Shown piece after piece: positions 25,796 through 34,586 of a DNA stretch of 64,000 nucleotides. Both the position numbers and the translations under genes were made by a program. This stretch comes from Simplicispira sp. 125 (GTDB lineage Bacteria > Pseudomonadota > Gammaproteobacteria > Burkholderiales > Burkholderiaceae_C). Every line of letters begins with the position of its first letter. Within the stretch, counting starts at the first letter, position 1. The notes under the pieces were generated by a model that did no database searches, had not been told where the DNA came from, and worked only from the letters and a program-made list of their open reading frames with translations. The stretch covers positions 2,542,001-2,606,000 of the forward strand of contig NZ_QEKM01000001.1 in assembly GCF_003096555.1 (NCBI RefSeq), written 5' to 3'.

Positions 25796-26533
25796 ATGGA
25801 CGCTGCTGAAACCATCCGCAATTGCATCGCCGACGTGACCGCCCTGCGCCTGAGCCGCCAGAGCGACCCGGCACTCGCCCAGGCGGTGCTGGAGGTCAAG
25901 CAACTGCAGTCCCGCCGCTTCATGGGCACCTATGCCGACCTCATGGCCAACCCCATGGTGGAGCCGGCCACGCGCTTTTTTCTCGATGAGCTGTACAGCC
26001 CGGGCGACTTCACCGCCCGCGACGACCAGTTTGGCCGCATCGCGGGCACGCTGCAGACGGTGTTCCCCAAGCCCGTGGTGCAGACCGCCGTCTCGCTGGG
26101 CGTGCTGCATGCTCAAACGGAGCATCTCGACCAGGCCATGGGGCGCGTCTGGCTCACCCTTGCCAGTACGCCCGATGCCGCACGCTATGTGGCAGCCTGG
26201 CGCGCCGTGGGCGAGCGCCATGCGCGCCACCAGCAACTCGATAGCGTGCTCGCCATCGGCAAAGACCTGACACGCCTCACGCGCATGCCCGGCCTGCGCA
26301 CCATGCTGCGCATGATGCGCAAGCCCGCGCAGGCGGCGGGCCTGGGCGCGCTGCAGCATTTTCTGGAAACAGGCTTTGACACCTTTGGCGCCCTGGCACG
26401 CCAGCGCGGCGCGGTCGAGCAATTTTTGTCCACGGTGCACGAGCGCGAGGCACAACTGATGCAGACCATGTTCGACGCCCCCGCTGTCGCCTGCGCGACC
26501 GAACTGGCCACCACCCTAGGACAAGCCCGATAA
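25796..26533 (+). CDS. FFLEELY-motif conserved protein of unknown function
   Basis: This 245-residue, mostly helical cytoplasmic protein carries the segment RFFLDELYSPGDF (about residues 61-73), the motif that names a betaproteobacterial family of unknown function. No signal peptide, membrane segment or catalytic motif is visible. It lies 69 bp upstream of the fadD-like gene on the same strand, a position suggesting a link to lipid metabolism, but nothing in the sequence proves it. Confidence 0.8.
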   Translation: MDAAETIRNCIADVTALRLSRQSDPALAQAVLEVKQLQSRRFMGTYADLMANPMVEPATRFFLDELYSPGDFTARDDQFGRIAGTLQTVFPKPVVQTAVSLGVLHAQTEHLDQAMGRVWLTLASTPDAARYVAAWRAVGERHARHQQLDSVLAIGKDLTRLTRMPGLRTMLRMMRKPAQAAGLGALQHFLETGFDTFGALARQRGAVEQFLSTVHEREAQLMQTMFDAPAVACATELATTLGQAR

Positions 26534-26602
26534 CGGCAAGCATCCGCTTGCTTGAACAATGGTGCCCCACCTCTCTCACCCTTTTTGACGGTTGAACCAC
26601 GC

Positions 26603-28288
26603 ATGGACAAGATCTGGCTGAAGAATTACCCCGCAGGCGTACCCCACGACGTGCAACCCGAGCAGTACCGCTCGGCCGCACACCTGCTGGAAGAGGCGAT
26701 GCGTACGCATGCAGCCAACCCCTTCTCGGTGTGCATGGAGCGCTGGATGTCGTACCGCGAGCTCGACCGCCTCAGCGCCGCGCTGGGGGCCTGGCTGCAA
26801 GGCCAGGGGCTGGAGCCCGGTGCGCGCGTGGCCATCATGCTGCCCAATATCCCGCAGTTCGCCGTGACCATGGCCGCCGTGCTGCGCGCGGGCTACACCT
26901 GCGTCAACGTCAACCCGCTCTACACCGCGCGCGAGCTGGAGCACCAGCTCAAGGACTCGGGCTCCACTGCCATCGTCATCCTGGAGAACTTCGCCCACAC
27001 GCTGTCCGAGGTCATCGAGCGCACCGGCGTGCAGCATGTGGTCATGGCCTCCATGGGCGACCTGCTGGGCTTTTGGTATGGCCAATGGATCACCTTTGCC
27101 GTGCGCCACCTGGCCAAGATGGTCCCGGCCTACGGCCTGCCCCTGTCCCAGGGGCGCCAGGTGGTCAGCTTCAAGAAGGCGCTGGCCCTGGGCGCGCGCC
27201 GCAGCCTGCAGCCCAGCCCGGCCAACCTCGACTCCATCGCATTTTTGCAATACACCGGCGGCACCACGGGCCTGTCCAAGGGCGCGGTGCTCACGCACCG
27301 CAACATCGTTGCCGCCACACTGCAGGCCGAGGCCTGGTTCACCCCGGCGCTGGCAAAGATGGGCGACCTGTCCAAGGCCAACAATATCGCGGCGCTGCCG
27401 CTGTACCACATCTTCGCGCTCACGCTGTGCCTGCTGGCCATCCGCCAGGGCTCCCACCTGACACTGATCCCCAACCCGCGCGACATCCCCAAGTTTGTCG
27501 AGGTGCTCAAGAAACGTCCCTTCCACATGCTGCCCGCAGTGAACACGCTGTTCAACGCGCTGCTGCAGAACGCGCAGTTCCGGGCGCTCGACTTCTCGCA
27601 CCTGTGCGTCTCGCAGGCCGGTGGCATGGCAGCGTCCGAGGGCACGGCGCAGCAGTGGCAAAAAGTGACCGGCCACACCATGATCGAAGGCTGGGGCATG
27701 AGCGAGACCTGCGCCATCGGCACCAACAACCCGGTGAACAACACCGAGTTCAGCGGCAACATTGGCTTGCCGCTGCCTGGCATCGACATCGCCATCAAGG
27801 ACGACGCTGGCAACAGCGTGCCCCAGGGCGAATCGGGCGAAATCTGCATCCGCGGCCCCAACGTCACCCCAGGCTATTACAACCAGCCCGAAGAGAATGC
27901 CAAGGCCTTCACGCAAGACGGCTTCATGCGCACGGGAGACATCGGCATCATGGACGCCGAGGGCTTCACACGCATCATCGACCGCAAGAAGGACATGATT
28001 CTGGTCAGCGGTTTCAACGTCTTCCCGAACGAAATTGAGAACGTCATCTCTACCTGCCCCGGCGTGCTCGAATGCGCTGCCGTGGGCATCGCCGATGAGA
28101 AGCAGGGCGAGGCCGTGAAGGTGTTTGTGGTGCGCAGCGACCCGGCACTGACCGAGGACGATGTGGTGCGCTACTGCCACGACAACCTCACCGGCTACAA
28201 GCGGCCCAAGTACATCGAGTTCCGCGACGACCTGCCCAAGACCAATGTCGGCAAAATCCTGCGGCGCGAATTGAGGACAACCCCCTAA
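26603..28288 (+). CDS. fadD: Long-chain fatty acid-CoA ligase
   Basis: This 561-residue adenylate-forming enzyme has the same length as E. coli FadD. The ATP-binding P-loop YTGGTTGLSKGAVLTHRN lies at about residues 214-231. GWGMSETCAIG is the A5-type motif, TGDIGIMDAEGF the A7 motif, and DRKKDMILVSGFNVFPNEIE the FACS signature for fatty-acyl chains. The C-terminal Lys region is KTNVGKILRREL. It activates fatty acids to acyl-CoA at the inner membrane for beta-oxidation or phospholipid synthesis. A GC-rich palindrome overlaps its stop codon. Confidence 0.95.
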   Translation: MDKIWLKNYPAGVPHDVQPEQYRSAAHLLEEAMRTHAANPFSVCMERWMSYRELDRLSAALGAWLQGQGLEPGARVAIMLPNIPQFAVTMAAVLRAGYTCVNVNPLYTARELEHQLKDSGSTAIVILENFAHTLSEVIERTGVQHVVMASMGDLLGFWYGQWITFAVRHLAKMVPAYGLPLSQGRQVVSFKKALALGARRSLQPSPANLDSIAFLQYTGGTTGLSKGAVLTHRNIVAATLQAEAWFTPALAKMGDLSKANNIAALPLYHIFALTLCLLAIRQGSHLTLIPNPRDIPKFVEVLKKRPFHMLPAVNTLFNALLQNAQFRALDFSHLCVSQAGGMAASEGTAQQWQKVTGHTMIEGWGMSETCAIGTNNPVNNTEFSGNIGLPLPGIDIAIKDDAGNSVPQGESGEICIRGPNVTPGYYNQPEENAKAFTQDGFMRTGDIGIMDAEGFTRIIDRKKDMILVSGFNVFPNEIENVISTCPGVLECAAVGIADEKQGEAVKVFVVRSDPALTEDDVVRYCHDNLTGYKRPKYIEFRDDLPKTNVGKILRRELRTTP

Positions 28289-28303
28289 GCGGCTGCGCCG
28301 CTT
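28287..28303. repeat. GC-rich palindrome at the fadD 3' end (REP-like)
   Basis: AAGCGGC and GCCGCTT form a 7-bp perfect stem around TGC, directly preceded by CCCCCT. It starts within the fadD stop codon. The CCCCCT plus inner-hairpin plan resembles the palindrome embedded in nirH at 59894-59936. It could serve as a 3' mRNA structure. No T-run follows, so it is not a classical intrinsic terminator. The rest of the 91-bp gap shows nothing else recognisable. Confidence 0.45.
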
Positions 28304-28379
28304 GAACGGCTTGGCGGCCCTTGCGCGGCGGTCGCTGGCCTGGGCCGCGCCCATGGATCCACTCTCTATTCAATAGCCT

Positions 28380-29309
28380 ATGACGCATACTGTTCCTACG
28401 CTACCGCCCGAAATCACTGTTTTTGAACGCGGCTGGCTGTCGTCCAACAACATCCTGTTCATGGGAAAACGTTCGGGCAATGCGCTGGTGGATACGGGCT
28501 ACTGCAGCCATGCTGCGCAAACCGTGGCACTGGTGCGTTCGGCCCTGGGCGAGCAACCGCTCTCGCGCATCCTCAACACGCACCTGCACAGCGACCACTG
28601 CGGCGGCAACGCCGCACTGCAGGCGGCCTGGCCTGGTGTGCAGACCGCCATCCCTCCCGGGCAGGCCGAGCATGTGCGCCATTGGGACCCCTACGCTCTG
28701 AGCTACACCCCCACGGGACAGGAATGCCCGCAGTTCCGCTGCGACGCGGTGCTGGAGCCGGACACCGAGGTGCTGCTGGGCGACACACCCTGGCAGGTGC
28801 ATGCCGCCCCGGGGCACGACCCGCATTCGGTCGTGTTGTTCGAGCCGCAAGACCGCATCCTGATCTCGGCCGATGCGCTGTGGGAAAACGGCTTTGGCGT
28901 GGTCTTCCCTGAACTGGAGGGTGCGCAGGCCTTCGCCGAGGTGTCGGACACCCTCGACCTGATCGAGAAGTTGGCGCCACGCACCGTCATCCCCGGCCAC
29001 GGCCCGGTGTTCCACGACGCCCCGCGTGCTCTGGGCGTAGCGCGCAAGCGGCTTGATGGTTTTGTGCAGCAACCGCTCAAACACGCGCTCTACGCGGCCA
29101 AGGTGCTGCTCAAGTACAAGCTGCTCGAATGGCAAGAAATCTCGGTGACGGACCTGCGCGCCTGGACCGATGCCACACCCTACTTCGGCGCGATGCACGA
29201 ACGGCATTTCAGTGATCGCAGCCAGAGCGAATGGCTGGAAGGGCTGATGAACGAACTGGTGCGATCGGGCGCTGCGCGGCGCGAGGGCGATCTGCTCATC
29301 AACCTCTGA
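28380..29309 (+). CDS. MBL-fold metallo-hydrolase
   Basis: This 309-residue cytoplasmic protein has the metallo-beta-lactamase fold. The metal motif THLHSDHCGGN (about residues 66-76) gives the first His/Asp ligands, APGHDPHS the next His, SADALWEN a bridging Asp region, and VIPGHGPV the final His. A helical C-terminal extension (LKYKLLEW onward) resembles the DUF-like tail found in thioesterase or lactonase-type members. The substrate is unknown. It follows fadD by 91 bp on the same strand, so a hydrolase acting on acyl thioesters is possible but speculative. Confidence 0.85.
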   Translation: MTHTVPTLPPEITVFERGWLSSNNILFMGKRSGNALVDTGYCSHAAQTVALVRSALGEQPLSRILNTHLHSDHCGGNAALQAAWPGVQTAIPPGQAEHVRHWDPYALSYTPTGQECPQFRCDAVLEPDTEVLLGDTPWQVHAAPGHDPHSVVLFEPQDRILISADALWENGFGVVFPELEGAQAFAEVSDTLDLIEKLAPRTVIPGHGPVFHDAPRALGVARKRLDGFVQQPLKHALYAAKVLLKYKLLEWQEISVTDLRAWTDATPYFGAMHERHFSDRSQSEWLEGLMNELVRSGAARREGDLLINL

Positions 29310-29340
29310 CCCGGCAAGTCGCTGGGTACCAAGGCCAGGC

Positions 29341-30030
29341 TCACATTGCCATCACCACCGGCCCGCCTTTCTGGATGGCGCGCTGGTACGCAGGCCGGGC
29401 TTGCATGCGCGCGCAGTAGGCCTGCAAATGGGGGCGTTCGGCCGCCTTGGCACCGCGTGAGAGCGCTGCCTCGACGGCAAAACTCATCTGAAAATCCGCC
29501 ATGCTCAGGTGCTCACCCGCAAACCAGCGGTGGCGGCCCAGGTGGTCTTCCATATAGGCCAGGCCCGCTTCAACATTGGGATCGATGAGCTGCTGCTGCA
29601 CTTTGGCGCACAAGGCCCGTGCAATCGGCTTGGCGAAAAAGGGCATGGGCTGGCCCGGAATGCTGACAAACACCAGCTTCATCACCAGCCAGTTCATCAG
29701 CGAGCCCTCGGCGTAGTGCATCCAGAAGCGGCAGCGCCGGTGCTCGGGCGTGCCGGGCGCGGGCTGCAGGTGGGCCATGTCGCCCGTGGCGCTGGCGCCG
29801 TAGGTTTCCACCAGGTATTCGATGATGGCGCCCGACTCGGCAATCGTCTCGCCCTTGTCCGTAATGACGGGCGACTTGCCCAGCGGGTGCACCTTGCGCA
29901 GCGCCGCCGGCGCGAGGCGGGTGCGCGGATCGCGCGCATAGACCTTGAGATCGTAGGGCACGCCCAGTTCTTCCAAAAGCCAGAGGATGCGCTGCGAGCG
30001 CGAGGTTTCAAGGTGGTGAACGGTGAGCAT
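29341..30030 (-). CDS. Glutathione S-transferase family protein
   Basis: This 229-residue two-domain GST has an N-terminal thioredoxin-like domain with ETSRSQRILWLLEELGVPY and the Gly-site motif GKSPVITDKGETIAESGAII, followed by a helical C-terminal domain. The Ser after the first strand is the likely thiol-activating residue. GSTs of this group conjugate or reduce electrophiles with glutathione; the substrate is unknown. The ATG at 30030 is chosen as the common family start; an in-frame ATG three codons upstream at 30039 is possible. Confidence 0.88.
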   Translation of the reverse strand: MLTVHHLETSRSQRILWLLEELGVPYDLKVYARDPRTRLAPAALRKVHPLGKSPVITDKGETIAESGAIIEYLVETYGASATGDMAHLQPAPGTPEHRRCRFWMHYAEGSLMNWLVMKLVFVSIPGQPMPFFAKPIARALCAKVQQQLIDPNVEAGLAYMEDHLGRHRWFAGEHLSMADFQMSFAVEAALSRGAKAAERPHLQAYCARMQARPAYQRAIQKGGPVVMAM

Positions 30031-30098
30031 GGTCGCCATCTTAGGCAGAAACCCGGTAAGGCGCTGACCCGCGCCGCAATGCATTTGCTATGCTAAAA

Positions 30099-30140
30099 AT
30101 AGCTGCTAGCGCTTACCCCGTAAGCGCTAGAGGCCAAAAA
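30099..30140 (+). repeat. 42-nt palindromic dispersed repeat, copy B (best hairpin)
   Basis: It begins ATAGCTGCTAGCG and ends GAGGCCAAAAA. The centre is a perfect 11-bp stem, CTAGCGCTTAC (30106-30116) against GTAAGCGCTAG (30120-30130), with a CCC loop. It lies in the gap between the minus-strand slt gene and the minus-strand GST gene, a few bases beyond the slt stop codon, so it could form the 3' hairpin of the slt message. Confidence 0.75.
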
Positions 30141-30150
30141 CATCAAAACC

Positions 30151-32133
30151 TCAAGGCAAGTCCTTGTTCGCCTCGGGCTCCGCCGTATTGCGCGGACCGA
30201 TGGTACCCAGGCGGCTTTTGAGCGACTGGGGCTGGCCCGTGATGAGTGCGGCGTAGTTGGTGGTGTTGGCCAGCACCTTCTTCACGTAGTCGCGCGTCTC
30301 GGCAAAGGGCACGTTCTCGGCCCAGATGGCGGCGTCGAGCACGGCGCCGTTGCGCCAGTTGCGCGGACGGCCAGGGCCTGCGTTGTAGGCGGCGGCGGCC
30401 AGGGGCATGGAGCCGGCAAAGTCGTCCAGCGCCAGCTTGAGGTAGGCCGTGCCGATGGCGATGTTGGTGTCGCGCTGGTTGAGCTGCTCGGGCCGGAAAT
30501 CGGTCAGGCCGATCTTTTTGGCGGTCCAGCGGGCGGTGGCCGGCATCACCTGCATCAGGCCCGAGGCACCGACGTGCGAGCGCGCGTCCATGATGAAGCG
30601 GCTTTCCTGCCGGATCAGGCCGTACACATAGGCCGGGTCCAGCCCGATGGCCTGGGCACGCTCGACCACGGCGCTCTGGAACGGCATGGGAAAGCGCTGC
30701 TGCATGTCGATCAGGCTGCGCGTGCGTTCGCTGGTGTTGATGCAGCGGTCCCACACCTGCTGCTGGCAGGCGAAGTCGGCGGCGGCCAGCAGGGCGCGGT
30801 CGGACATGCCGCCGTTGTCGTGCAGGTTGGTGGTGTAGTTCCACTCGCGCACGCCCTCGGATCGCAAGCCCATCAAGATCGCGTACAGCCCCCGGTTCAG
30901 GCCCAGGTTGGCTTTGGCGGCGGCCTTTTCCTCGTCGGTCAGGGGCGCGGGCGCGGGGGGCAGCGTGACGCGCTGACCCAATTCTTCGAGCGCCAGCTGC
31001 TCATAAAAACCACGCGTTCCGGCAATGTTCTGCAGCAGCCGCTGCGCCTGTGCGCGCTCGGCCTCCTGGGGCCGGCCAGCCAGCAGGGCGCGGGCTTTCC
31101 AGTACACCCAGGTGCTGTCCTGGCGGGCTTCTTCGCTCATGGCGTCGACTGCCTTGCGCACCACGGTCCACTGCCCTGCGCGCAGCGCAGCGCGCACCTT
31201 CCAGGCGAGCTGGTCGTCGCTCAAGTCGGTGTCACGGGTCACATTGGCAAAGTAGCCGGGCGCGTCGGAGGAGAGCCGCTGCGCCGCCGCCTTGCCCATC
31301 ACGCCCCAGGCCCAGTTGCGTTCTTCGGGTGAGAGGTGCACGCCCCATTTGCTGTCAAGCTGCGCGACTGCGGCATCGACATCGCTGGTGGCCAGCTTGA
31401 TGAGCGCGAGCAACACCAGTTCCTGGCGCACCTTGCCGCCCGCCGTGGAATGGGCGCGCAGGTATTTGGTCGGCGCATCGAGCAGTTCGCGCATCTTGTC
31501 CAACGACTCGGGCGCCACAATTTCGACGGCATTGCGCGCGGCGCGGGGGCGGTTGGCCTCGACCGCCAGGCGGGCCTTGCGCCAGACATCCAGGGCGCTG
31601 ATCTTGCGGTCGGTATAGAACTGGCTGGCCGCATGGGTGCAGCCATCGTCGGCATCGCGCAGCGCAAACCAGGCTTTCTGCACATCGTCACCGGCGTTGG
31701 CCGGGGCTGTGCCTTTGATCTGATCGACCAGCAAGGCATAGCAGCGCACCTCGCGGTCGTCCTGCATGCGGTACTGGGGGTGGTAAGCGGCAAACTGCGC
31801 CCAATCGCGGCGCTGGCCCAGCAGCAGCAGCCAGTCGTTGCGCAGGCGGTCTTCCTGGTAGGAGCCAGCGTAGCGCTGCAGAAAGGCCTGCACCTCGGCG
31901 TCGGTGGCCTCGTTCAGTCGGGCCTTGAGCGTCCAGTAGGCCGCCCAGGGCTCCAGCGCATGGCCGCGCACGGTGGGCAGGAGCTGTTCGAGCTTTTTGC
32001 GGTCACCCTTGCGAAAGGCCTGCTGCATCTCCAGCACGGCATCATCGGCACGGTTTTGTGCCTGCGCCGGGGGCGTTCCCAATGCCAGCCACGCACAGGC
32101 CAGAAGCGGTGTCAGAATCTTCAGTGAATACAT
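30151..32133 (-). CDS. slt: Soluble lytic murein transglycosylase (Slt70-like)
   Basis: This 660-residue periplasmic protein begins with a signal peptide (MYSLKILTPLLACAWLALG, cleavage near AQA). A long superhelical domain of helical repeats follows, and then the SLT catalytic domain at the C-terminus (about residues 490-630). The catalytic Glu lies in YGLIRQESRFIMDARS, followed by GASGLMQVMPATARW and the substrate-groove motif AAAYNAGPGRPRNW. The enzyme cleaves peptidoglycan to 1,6-anhydromuropeptides. Its start is only 14 bp from the divergent 5-formyl-THF cyclo-ligase start, so the two promoters must lie within each other's coding regions. Confidence 0.93.
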   Translation of the reverse strand: MYSLKILTPLLACAWLALGTPPAQAQNRADDAVLEMQQAFRKGDRKKLEQLLPTVRGHALEPWAAYWTLKARLNEATDAEVQAFLQRYAGSYQEDRLRNDWLLLLGQRRDWAQFAAYHPQYRMQDDREVRCYALLVDQIKGTAPANAGDDVQKAWFALRDADDGCTHAASQFYTDRKISALDVWRKARLAVEANRPRAARNAVEIVAPESLDKMRELLDAPTKYLRAHSTAGGKVRQELVLLALIKLATSDVDAAVAQLDSKWGVHLSPEERNWAWGVMGKAAAQRLSSDAPGYFANVTRDTDLSDDQLAWKVRAALRAGQWTVVRKAVDAMSEEARQDSTWVYWKARALLAGRPQEAERAQAQRLLQNIAGTRGFYEQLALEELGQRVTLPPAPAPLTDEEKAAAKANLGLNRGLYAILMGLRSEGVREWNYTTNLHDNGGMSDRALLAAADFACQQQVWDRCINTSERTRSLIDMQQRFPMPFQSAVVERAQAIGLDPAYVYGLIRQESRFIMDARSHVGASGLMQVMPATARWTAKKIGLTDFRPEQLNQRDTNIAIGTAYLKLALDDFAGSMPLAAAAYNAGPGRPRNWRNGAVLDAAIWAENVPFAETRDYVKKVLANTTNYAALITGQPQSLKSRLGTIGPRNTAEPEANKDLP

Positions 32134-32147
32134 TGGGGGATTATGTG

Positions 32148-32720
32148 ATGGACAAAGCAGCCCTGCGGCGCACTCTGGTGGAACAACGCTTGAACATGCC
32201 CGACCGCCTACAGCGCGCCGACTTGTTACAACAGGCCATGCGCATCTGGCTGATCGGGCGCCCCGACACCGTGATCGGTGCCTACTGGCCGATCAAGGGC
32301 GAATTCGACCCCCTGCCCGCATTGCACCGCTGGAAGGAAGACGGAGAACTGCTCGATGAATCGCAGTTGCGCCGCATTGGCCTGCCGGTGGTGAACAAGC
32401 AGCACAAGACGCTGACCTTCCACGCCTGGTACCCTGGTTGCGAGATGGAAGAGGACGCCTACGGCATCCCCAAACCCAAGGGCACCGAGCTGATCGTGCC
32501 CACACTGCTCTTCGTGCCCTGCGTGGGCTATGGGCCAGGCGGCTACCGGCTGGGCTACGGCGGTGGCTTCTACGACCGCACCCTGGCCACGCTGCAGCCC
32601 CGCCCTTTTACGGTGGGGCTGGGCTACACCCAAGGCTATCTGGACGACTTTGAGCCCGAGCCACACGACCTGCCGCTGGACGGCATCCTCAACGACAACG
32701 GGGTGGTGTGGCCTGTGTAG
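32148..32720 (+). CDS. ygfA: 5-formyltetrahydrofolate cyclo-ligase
   Basis: This 190-residue cytoplasmic enzyme converts 5-formyltetrahydrofolate to 5,10-methenyltetrahydrofolate using ATP. It shows MDKAALRRTLVEQR at the N-terminus (basic residues contact phosphate), IGAYWPIKGEFDPLP in the middle, and the folate/ATP motif GYGGGFYDRTL near residues 139-149. The start at 32148 gives the usual family length; the longer in-frame region lies over slt. With purU at 23064 the window encodes two folate one-carbon enzymes, though they are not in one operon. Confidence 0.92.
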   Translation: MDKAALRRTLVEQRLNMPDRLQRADLLQQAMRIWLIGRPDTVIGAYWPIKGEFDPLPALHRWKEDGELLDESQLRRIGLPVVNKQHKTLTFHAWYPGCEMEEDAYGIPKPKGTELIVPTLLFVPCVGYGPGGYRLGYGGGFYDRTLATLQPRPFTVGLGYTQGYLDDFEPEPHDLPLDGILNDNGVVWPV

Positions 32721-32779
32721 GGCGCCCGCTGGGCTGCTGCGGCAAGCTGGCACGGTCTTGCGCTTTGGGTTATTCAGAG

Positions 32780-33313
32780 CTAGAAGCTGGACCCCGGTAA
32801 TTTGAGGAATTCAATTTCTTCTGCCGTAGAGACGCGGCCCAGTATCTTGTTCCGGTGGGGATAGCGCCCAAATCGATCGACGATGGCCTTGTGCCGCAGT
32901 TCAGGTTCGTACCGAGACGGCGCATGCTGTTGGAACAAAGTTTCAGCCTGTACGTGAATGACCCGGGACTCGCTGTGCATGTAAGGCATGAGGAGGAAGC
33001 CGCATTCCTCTGCATCGAGTTTGAACAGAAGGCCTGCCGACACTGCTTCCTGCGCCAAGGCCAGCGCCATCGAGTCCTGGGCAAAGGCCAACGGCGTGCC
33101 GCGGTAAATATTCCGTGAGAACTGGTCCAACACGACAATTTCGGCCAAACGCCCTCTGGCGGTTCCACGCCAGACGAACAACTCGCCAGCAGCGGCTTGT
33201 TGCAGGACATCCCCAAAGCGCTTCCTTAACAAGGCATCGAAGGACGGATCAAAACACCTCCACTGGTCTTGATCAATTTCCTTAAACCAAAAGGTCAGTA
33301 TCTCTTCCAACAT
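32780..33313 (-). CDS. DUF924 family protein
   Basis: This 177-residue cytoplasmic helical protein carries the DUF924 family signature: ILTFWFKE at the N-terminus, IVVLDQFSRNIYRGTP (about residues 60-75) and FLLMPYMHSES (about 106-116). Members resemble tetratricopeptide-like helical folds and have no established function. It lies alone between the cyclo-ligase gene (convergent, 59 bp away) and the 373-bp region upstream of the PaaX-like gene. Confidence 0.85.
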   Translation of the reverse strand: MLEEILTFWFKEIDQDQWRCFDPSFDALLRKRFGDVLQQAAAGELFVWRGTARGRLAEIVVLDQFSRNIYRGTPLAFAQDSMALALAQEAVSAGLLFKLDAEECGFLLMPYMHSESRVIHVQAETLFQQHAPSRYEPELRHKAIVDRFGRYPHRNKILGRVSTAEEIEFLKLPGSSF

Positions 33314-33368
33314 TTCCGATTCCTACGCTCTCGCTACGCAAGAGAGGCTGCGCAACGCTTTCAAAATA

Positions 33369-33410
33369 ATAGCTTGCTACGCTTACTGCGAAAGCGCCAG
33401 AGGCCAAAAA
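33369..33410 (+). repeat. 42-nt palindromic dispersed repeat, copy C
   Basis: It begins ATAGCTTGCTACGCTTAC and ends CCAGAGGCCAAAAA. CGCTT (33380-33384) pairs with AAGCG (33392-33396). It shares the AGAGGCCAAAAA end exactly with copy B. It is intergenic, upstream of the DUF924 gene start. Confidence 0.7.
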
Positions 33411-33639
33411 AGCCTGAAGTTAGCAGAGCCATGGCAGGCGAAGCGGCAATGGAACCATCCCAGCTTCCGTGAAGGCCGGTTGGCTAGCGGCTGACAGTAG
33501 TTTGCCTGCAGCTTCTGCAGCCCGCATGCACCCGATGGGTTCACGCAGGTGATGGTGGTTTTGGCGCGGCTGCCGTCTGCTTCGGACAGAGTAGACAGCA
33601 CCGCGCCGGAGGATGGACCGCTGAGGCTTGCGCCGTTTC

Positions 33640-33676
33640 ATTACACATAATTGCAATTTCATATTATTTGTGTAAT
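33640..33676. promoter_or_regulatory. Candidate operator/promoter of the PaaX-like regulator
   Basis: A perfect 8-bp inverted repeat, ATTACACA (33640-33647) and TGTGTAAT (33669-33676), spans an AT-rich stretch in otherwise GC-rich DNA and ends 10 bp before the regulator's ATG. Such a position suits autorepression by the dimeric PaaX-like protein. Inferred from symmetry and position only. Confidence 0.5.
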
Positions 33677-33686
33677 ATTTACCGCC

Positions 33687-34586
33687 ATGCCTTCCTTCCG
33701 CACACCCGAACCCAAGGTACAGCCCAAGCACCTGCTGCTCGAGTTGCTGCTGGCCAGCGACGACGAGCCGCTGCCCGTCAGCCATGCCGTGGCCGCATGC
33801 GCGGTGTTCGGTCTCAGCGAAAACCATGTGCGCGTAACCCTGGCGCGGCTGGCCGCGCAGGACATGGTGCTGACCACCGAGCGCGGCGCCTACCGCCTGG
33901 GCCCGGCGGCGCGCAGCCTGGCGCGGGATGTGGCGAACTGGCGCCACGCCGAACAGCGCCTGCGCCCCTGGAACGGGCAATACGTGGCCGTGCACTGCGG
34001 CGCACTGGCACGCAGCGACCGCAGCGCCACCCAACAGCGCGAGCGCGCCCTGCACCTGCTGGGTTTTGCCGAGCTGCAGCGCGACTTTTATGTGCGCCCT
34101 GACAACATCGAGCAGGACATCGCCGCCATCCGCGAGCGTCTGCACACGCTGGGGCTGGAGCCACAGGCCGTGGTCTGCGGCTGCACCTCGCTCGACGCGG
34201 CGACCGAAGCCGCGGTGGACTTGCTGTGGGACGGCGCCGCCCTCAACCGCGCCTACCGCGCCACGCAACAGCGCCTCGAGGCCTGGCTGGCCGGTGCGGC
34301 GCACCTGCCCACGCCACAGGCCGCACGCGAATCCTTCTTTCTCGGCGGTGCGGCCATCCGCCAGCTCGTCTACGACCCGCTGCTGCCCGAGCCCATGGTG
34401 GACGGTGCGCTGCGCCAGGCTTTCATCCACAGCGTGCACGCCTTCGACGCGGCGGGCCGCGCTATCTGGAACCGCTTCTACGACACCCTGCCCACCCCCG
34501 ACACAGCGCCCCGCAAGGCGCGGCTGCGGGTGGCTTGCGGCGCGATAGACAACCGACATGATTTCACTCCGGAGACAACACCATGA
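33687..34586 (+). CDS. PaaX family transcriptional regulator
   Basis: This 299-residue protein has an N-terminal winged-helix domain (PKHLLLELLLASDDEPLP to LAAQDMVLTTERGAYRL, about residues 10-70) and the PaaX central and C-terminal regions. PaaX represses phenylacetate catabolism when no phenylacetyl-CoA is present, but no paa genes are nearby, so the ligand here may be another acyl-CoA. Its stop overlaps the start of the acyl-CoA dehydrogenase gene as ATGA, which couples the two. The ATG at 33687 follows the inverted repeat; the in-frame extension to 33651 overlaps the likely operator. Confidence 0.85.
   Translation: MPSFRTPEPKVQPKHLLLELLLASDDEPLPVSHAVAACAVFGLSENHVRVTLARLAAQDMVLTTERGAYRLGPAARSLARDVANWRHAEQRLRPWNGQYVAVHCGALARSDRSATQQRERALHLLGFAELQRDFYVRPDNIEQDIAAIRERLHTLGLEPQAVVCGCTSLDAATEAAVDLLWDGAALNRAYRATQQRLEAWLAGAAHLPTPQAARESFFLGGAAIRQLVYDPLLPEPMVDGALRQAFIHSVHAFDAAGRAIWNRFYDTLPTPDTAPRKARLRVACGAIDNRHDFTPETTP

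Larger units (their letters stand above)
33314..33686. other. 373-bp intergenic region: repeat copy C plus PaaX-like gene promoter
   Basis: This region holds repeat copy C at 33369-33410 and an AT-rich segment with an inverted repeat at 33640-33676 just upstream of the PaaX-like gene. Between 33411 and 33635 I see no credible open frame with family features, no RNA gene and no further repeat. Confidence 0.6.
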
